From Friedmanniella sp. (GTDB lineage Bacteria; Actinomycetota; Actinomycetes; Propionibacteriales; Propionibacteriaceae), in assembly GCA_025964935.1 (NCBI GenBank), contig JAOPXW010000055.1, positions 1 through 10,359 of the forward strand: a stretch of DNA of 10,359 nucleotides. Direction: 5' to 3'. Numbering within the stretch: the stretch's first letter is position 1; every line of letters begins with the position of its first letter. The notes under the pieces were generated by a model, which worked only from the letters and a program-made list of their open reading frames with translations, made no database searches and had not been told where the DNA came from. This document shows positions 6,029 through 10,359 of this stretch, in pieces. Made by a program: the position numbers and the translations under genes.

Positions 6029-9000
6029 CTACCGCCGGGTGCTGTCGACCTGCACCGGGGGCGTGGTCGCGCCGACCAGGGCGACCCGGTCGCCCTCCTC
6101 GAGGCCCGCCCGGTCGTCGGGGGTGACGACCAGCCAGCCCGCGTGGGTCTGGCGTCCCAGCTCGGCCTCGTCGACCTTGACCGCCAGCGAGGTGGACTGG
6201 CCCGGCTTGAGCACCACGGTGGTGCCCGAGCTGGTGACCGGGGCGAACGGGTCGTACGACGCCGGACCGCTCATCACGTCGGGCTGGCCGCCCGAGACGA
6301 CGGAGTAGCCGGCGACGTTCGGCACGCGAATCGGTCCGGTCTCGGCGTTGACGCCCAGCCGGCTGGCCAGCACGGGCAGCACCACGGTCGAGCCGTTGGC
6401 CGGCGCGGAGGCCGACCAGGCGTCGACGAGCTCGCCGGAGCGGGCGTCGACGGTGAACGAGCCGTAGGTCCCGTCCGGGTCCCCGGCCAGCAGCAGGCCG
6501 ACGTCGGCCCCGATGGTGTAGTAGTCGGTCTGGCCGTCGCCGTTGACGTCGAGGGCGATCTCCACGGCCTGCGAGGAGTGGGTCGAGGTCCCGATGGCCT
6601 GCGTGACCGAGAAGGTCAGGAAGCGGTCGGTGCTGCTCTCCCCCACCACCGTGCCGGGGTAGGTCGCCACCCCGAGGTTGGTCAGGTCGGCCACCTCGCG
6701 GTCGGCGACGTCACCGGCGGCGTCGGCCAGCAGCCAGGAGTACAGCGTCGACTCCCCGCTGTGCCGGCCCGAGTTGGTGACCGCGATCTTCTGGTAGGCA
6801 CCGCCACTGGTCGGCTTGACCTCGCGCTGGGCCCGGACCAGGGACACCGGGACCGGGACGAACAGGAAGCTCGTCTGCAGGGTCGGGGTGTCGGAGGTCG
6901 TCTTGCTGGGCTTCGCGGTGACCAGGCCGTGGATGGAGCTGACCACGCCGCCGTCGGAGGCGTCGGCCCCGGGCAGACCCGGGAGGTCGCCCGTGGTCAG
7001 CCGCAGCGTCAGGTGCACGGTCGCGTTCTTGCCCGCCTTCACGGTGACCTTGCCGGGCGAGACGGTGAGGTCGGCACCCCGTTTGGAGGTGCTCATGGTG
7101 GTGGACAGGTTGTAGGTGACGGTCTTGCTGGAGCGGTTGGCGAGGTGGAACAGCTGGCTCTCGGTGTGGGTGCCGCTGAGCTCGTTCATCCCGAACTTCA
7201 GGCTGTTCAGGTCCGAGCTGGTCCAGGTGTAGACCTTGGCGCGGGACGCCGTCTCGGCCTGCACCAGACCGGTGCCGGCCCGCTGGCTGTCGTAGGCCTT
7301 CACCCCACTGGGGCGGGCCGTGGCCTGGAGGACGGCCTTGACCTGACGCGGGGTCCAGGTGGGGTGGGACTGCCGGACCAGGGCCGCGACCCCCGCGGTG
7401 TGCGGGGCCGCCATCGAGGTGCCGGACTCACGGACCGACCCGGTCCCGGTGCCGACCGCGGCCGAGGGCACGGAGACCCCCGGTGCGGTGACGTCGGGCT
7501 TCTGGGCGCTGTCGCCGCGGCGCGGACCGTTCGAGCTGAACGGGGCGATCTTCCCGTAGCCCGGGTTGGTGACCGGGGTGGAGGCGGCGACGGTGACCTG
7601 CTCGCCGCTGGCCGCCCGCAGCGCGGGGCCGGCCGTGCTGGAGACACCGACGAACGGGATCGTGACCCCGGCGATGTCGCCCTCGTACGGCGGCAGGTCG
7701 GTGTCGGTGTTGACCATGATGACGGCCTTGGCCCCGGCCTGCTGGCCCAGCACCGCGCGGTCCGTGCGGCCGCACTCGCCGCGGGTCGTCAGGGCGATCT
7801 GGCCGGCGACGCCGGCGTAGTCCGCCGCGGAGCAGCCGAGGCCGACGTCGACCAGGGTGCCGGTCAGCGGGGTCGGGATGGCGACGCCGTTGGCGATCAG
7901 GCCCTTCGCCGAGACGGCGCCGGAGATGCTCGCCCCAGGGAACTTGGCGAACTCGTTGTCGGAGGCCGCCACAGCGAGGGCCGTGTCGGAGGCGGCGGGG
8001 GTGCCGAGGAGGTAGGCCCCGGCCCCGGAGTTGCCCGCGGAGACGACCACCAGCACACCGGCGGCGGTGGCGTTGGCGATGGCCACGTTGTTGAGGTTGT
8101 CGGCGGTCCCCAGCGAGGAGCCCAGGGACATGTTGAGCACGTCCACGTGGTCGGAGGTGGCCCGGTCGATCGCGGCCACGATGACGTCGTCACCGGCGGC
8201 CCCGCTGCAGCCGAAGATGCGGTAGGCCTTGAGCTTGGCCTCGGGCGCCGCGCCGGGCTCGACGTCGAACCTCTTGCCGGTGGTGGACCGGTTGTAGGTC
8301 CCGGTGTAGGTCGCCCCCGAGGTGGTGACCCCGGAGCCGGCGGCCGTGCCGGCCACGTGGGTGCCGTGGCCCTCGCAGTCGAGCGGGTCCGGGTCGGGGT
8401 GCGGGGTCGCGACGGCCGGGTCGTTGGAGCTGGGGTCGTAGGCGTCGCCGACGAGGTCGTAGCCGCCGGTGACCTTGACCGTGGGGAACGAGCCGGGCTC
8501 GATGACGGTGCCGTCGTTGGCCTGGTAGGCCGCGGTGGTGCCGGCCCCGCCGAAGTCGGCGTGGGTGTAGTCGATGCCGGTGTCGATCACCCCGATGGTG
8601 CGGCCCTTGCCGGTCCGGCCCAGGTACTGCCAGGCCCGGTCGGTGCCGGTGGCGACGTTGGAGCGCGAGTTGTCCGCCTTGACCAGCTGTGAGACCTGGA
8701 TGGCCTTGACCTCCCGGAGGGCGGCCAGCTTGCTCAGGTCGGAGACCTTGACCCGCACCTGGACCGCGTTCAGGACCGTGTCGAGGCGCCCGTACGGGGT
8801 CGCGCCCGCCGCGGTCAGCCGGGGGATCGCCTTGTCCTGGCCGGCCCTGACCTGGCGCTCGGCCGCCTTCTCGCTGAAGGTGCCGGTGCTGCGCTGACGC
8901 AGCACGGCGACCGGGTCGCCGGTGAGCTGGACCAGCGCGCTGACGGTCCGGTCCTGGTCGAGGGCCGCCGGCAGGTTCAGGACCTTGCCGAGATGGCCGG

Positions 9001-9133
9001 TGTCGAGTCGCTGGAAGCCGCGACCGCTGAGAGGGGTGGACAGACCGGGTGGCTCAGCCTGGGCCGGGGCGACCAGGAAGGTGGTGGCTGCGAGAGCGAG
9101 AACGACTCCACCGACCGCACGACGACGTGACAC
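6029..9133 (-). CDS. Secreted subtilisin-family (S8) serine protease with PA domain and long C-terminal region
   Basis: This 1034-residue protein is a preproprotein of the subtilase family. An N-terminal signal peptide shows arginines at 3-5, a hydrophobic core from about 8 to 23 and a likely cut after AQA (24-26). A propeptide of the I9 inhibitor type covers about 45-155. The triad is complete: D184 in VIDTG, H256 in GHGTHVAG and S573 in SGTSMAAPH, with oxyanion N368 in SAGNSG. A protease-associated (PA) domain seems inserted between N368 and S573, about 400-510. The last 450 residues look like beta-sandwich repeats and hold DVNGDGQTD (862-870), which fits a DxNxDG calcium loop. There is no sorting signal or C-terminal membrane helix, so it is probably released. 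The start is a GTG with AAGGAG 4 bases upstream; the frame open before it has no signal. Substrate unknown. Confidence 0.93.
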   Translation of the reverse strand: MSRRRAVGGVVLALAATTFLVAPAQAEPPGLSTPLSGRGFQRLDTGHLGKVLNLPAALDQDRTVSALVQLTGDPVAVLRQRSTGTFSEKAAERQVRAGQDKAIPRLTAAGATPYGRLDTVLNAVQVRVKVSDLSKLAALREVKAIQVSQLVKADNSRSNVATGTDRAWQYLGRTGKGRTIGVIDTGIDYTHADFGGAGTTAAYQANDGTVIEPGSFPTVKVTGGYDLVGDAYDPSSNDPAVATPHPDPDPLDCEGHGTHVAGTAAGSGVTTSGATYTGTYNRSTTGKRFDVEPGAAPEAKLKAYRIFGCSGAAGDDVIVAAIDRATSDHVDVLNMSLGSSLGTADNLNNVAIANATAAGVLVVVSAGNSGAGAYLLGTPAASDTALAVAASDNEFAKFPGASISGAVSAKGLIANGVAIPTPLTGTLVDVGLGCSAADYAGVAGQIALTTRGECGRTDRAVLGQQAGAKAVIMVNTDTDLPPYEGDIAGVTIPFVGVSSTAGPALRAASGEQVTVAASTPVTNPGYGKIAPFSSNGPRRGDSAQKPDVTAPGVSVPSAAVGTGTGSVRESGTSMAAPHTAGVAALVRQSHPTWTPRQVKAVLQATARPSGVKAYDSQRAGTGLVQAETASRAKVYTWTSSDLNSLKFGMNELSGTHTESQLFHLANRSSKTVTYNLSTTMSTSKRGADLTVSPGKVTVKAGKNATVHLTLRLTTGDLPGLPGADASDGGVVSSIHGLVTAKPSKTTSDTPTLQTSFLFVPVPVSLVRAQREVKPTSGGAYQKIAVTNSGRHSGESTLYSWLLADAAGDVADREVADLTNLGVATYPGTVVGESSTDRFLTFSVTQAIGTSTHSSQAVEIALDVNGDGQTDYYTIGADVGLLLAGDPDGTYGSFTVDARSGELVDAWSASAPANGSTVVLPVLASRLGVNAETGPIRVPNVAGYSVVSGGQPDVMSGPASYDPFAPVTSSGTTVVLKPGQSTSLAVKVDEAELGRQTHAGWLVVTPDDRAGLEEGDRVALVGATTPPVQVDSTRR

Positions 9134-9137
9134 GGGG

Positions 9138-9143
9138 CTCCTT
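9138..9143 (-). promoter_or_regulatory. Ribosome binding site of the S8 protease gene
   Basis: AAGGAG on the minus strand lies 4 bases before the GTG at 9133. The spacing is short, but the site and the signal peptide right after it agree on this start. Confidence 0.65.
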
Positions 9144-9204
9144 GGGGCGGGGGGAACGCTGACGTGGAGCGGGGGCTCCGTCGGGCGCACTGAGGATGAA
9201 CCGC

Positions 9205-9210
9205 ACCCTA
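9205..9210 (-). promoter_or_regulatory. Weak candidate -10 box for the protease gene
   Basis: TAGGGT on the minus strand fits TAnnnT. The hexamer 18 bp upstream, TTCCCG, is a poor -35 match. It would give a leader of about 65-70 bases. Confidence 0.2.
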
Positions 9211-9235
9211 ACCCGTCGTCGCGGTCCGCGGGAAG

Positions 9236-9286
9236 GGGCCCGGTGATCTTGATGACCACGGGCCCGGGCCCGCCCTCCCGGGGCCC
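9236..9286. repeat. Cluster of GGGCCC inverted repeats between leuA and the protease gene
   Basis: gggcccg (9236-9242) can pair with cgggccc at 9259-9265 or 9265-9271, and a further cggggccc lies at 9279-9286. The copies can form several competing hairpins. They lie after the leuA terminator-like hairpin and upstream of the protease promoter region, and could be a second terminator. Confidence 0.4.
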
Positions 9287-9308
9287 ACCGGGGGCCTGAG
9301 CCGCAACC

Positions 9309-9343
9309 CTCGGGAGCCGGCCGACGGGCGTCCGGCTCCCGGG
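9309..9343 (-). terminator. Probable leuA terminator hairpin
   Basis: cgggagccgg (9311-9320) pairs with ccggctcccg (9332-9341) around an 11-base loop. Two more outer pairs, one a T-G wobble, extend the stem to 12. It begins 5 bases past the leuA stop on the minus strand. No U-run follows. Confidence 0.6.
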
Positions 9344-9348
9344 CCGCC

Positions 9349-10359
<1,011 letters not shown>

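Noticed and set aside
5999..8692. Open frame of 897 codons on the plus strand opposite the protease
   Set aside because: It has low-complexity Gly/Val/Arg/Asp-rich sequence with no domain, and mirrors a clear S8 protease with full catalytic triad. Such shadows are expected when third codon positions are mostly G or C.

Overview
The window comes from a high-GC bacterium, almost certainly an actinomycete (Actinomycetota). The signs are the very high G+C throughout, frequent GTG starts, a long-form LeuA, and a UppS of the mycobacterial Rv2361c type next to RecO. The family or genus cannot be fixed from the sequence alone. There is no sign of a mobile element, CRISPR array, prophage or RNA gene, and nearly all of the window is coding.

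Left part (1-3691, minus strand): an olefin (head-to-head hydrocarbon) biosynthesis cluster. oleA lies upstream and overlaps by 4 bases a fused oleBC gene that runs off the left edge only a few residues after its conserved C-terminal lysine. OleA joins two fatty acyl-CoAs to a beta-keto acid. An OleD reductase, not in the window and expected just beyond base 1, would make the beta-hydroxy acid. The OleC half closes it to a beta-lactone, and the OleB half decarboxylates that to a cis-alkene.

Middle (3813-5426): uppS (minus) and recO (plus) are divergent, with 18 bp between the preferred GTG starts. uppS makes the polyprenyl carrier for wall synthesis and recO acts in recombinational repair. 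uppS reads towards oleA, with a 121-bp gap that holds a hairpin, an AT-rich -10-like box and a direct repeat.

Right part (5535-10359): a small RidA-family gene (plus) converges on a secreted subtilisin-family (S8) protease of 1034 residues (minus), with a strong hairpin between them. Upstream of the protease is the 3' part of leuA (minus, cut by the right edge), which is followed by its own terminator-like hairpin.

The large open frames opposite the protease, uppS/recO and oleBC are shadows caused by GC-rich codon use. I see no wholly new system. The items most worth checking are the fused ole operon with its N-terminal repeat, the possibly leaderless recO/uppS promoter pair, and the unassigned C-terminal half of the protease.
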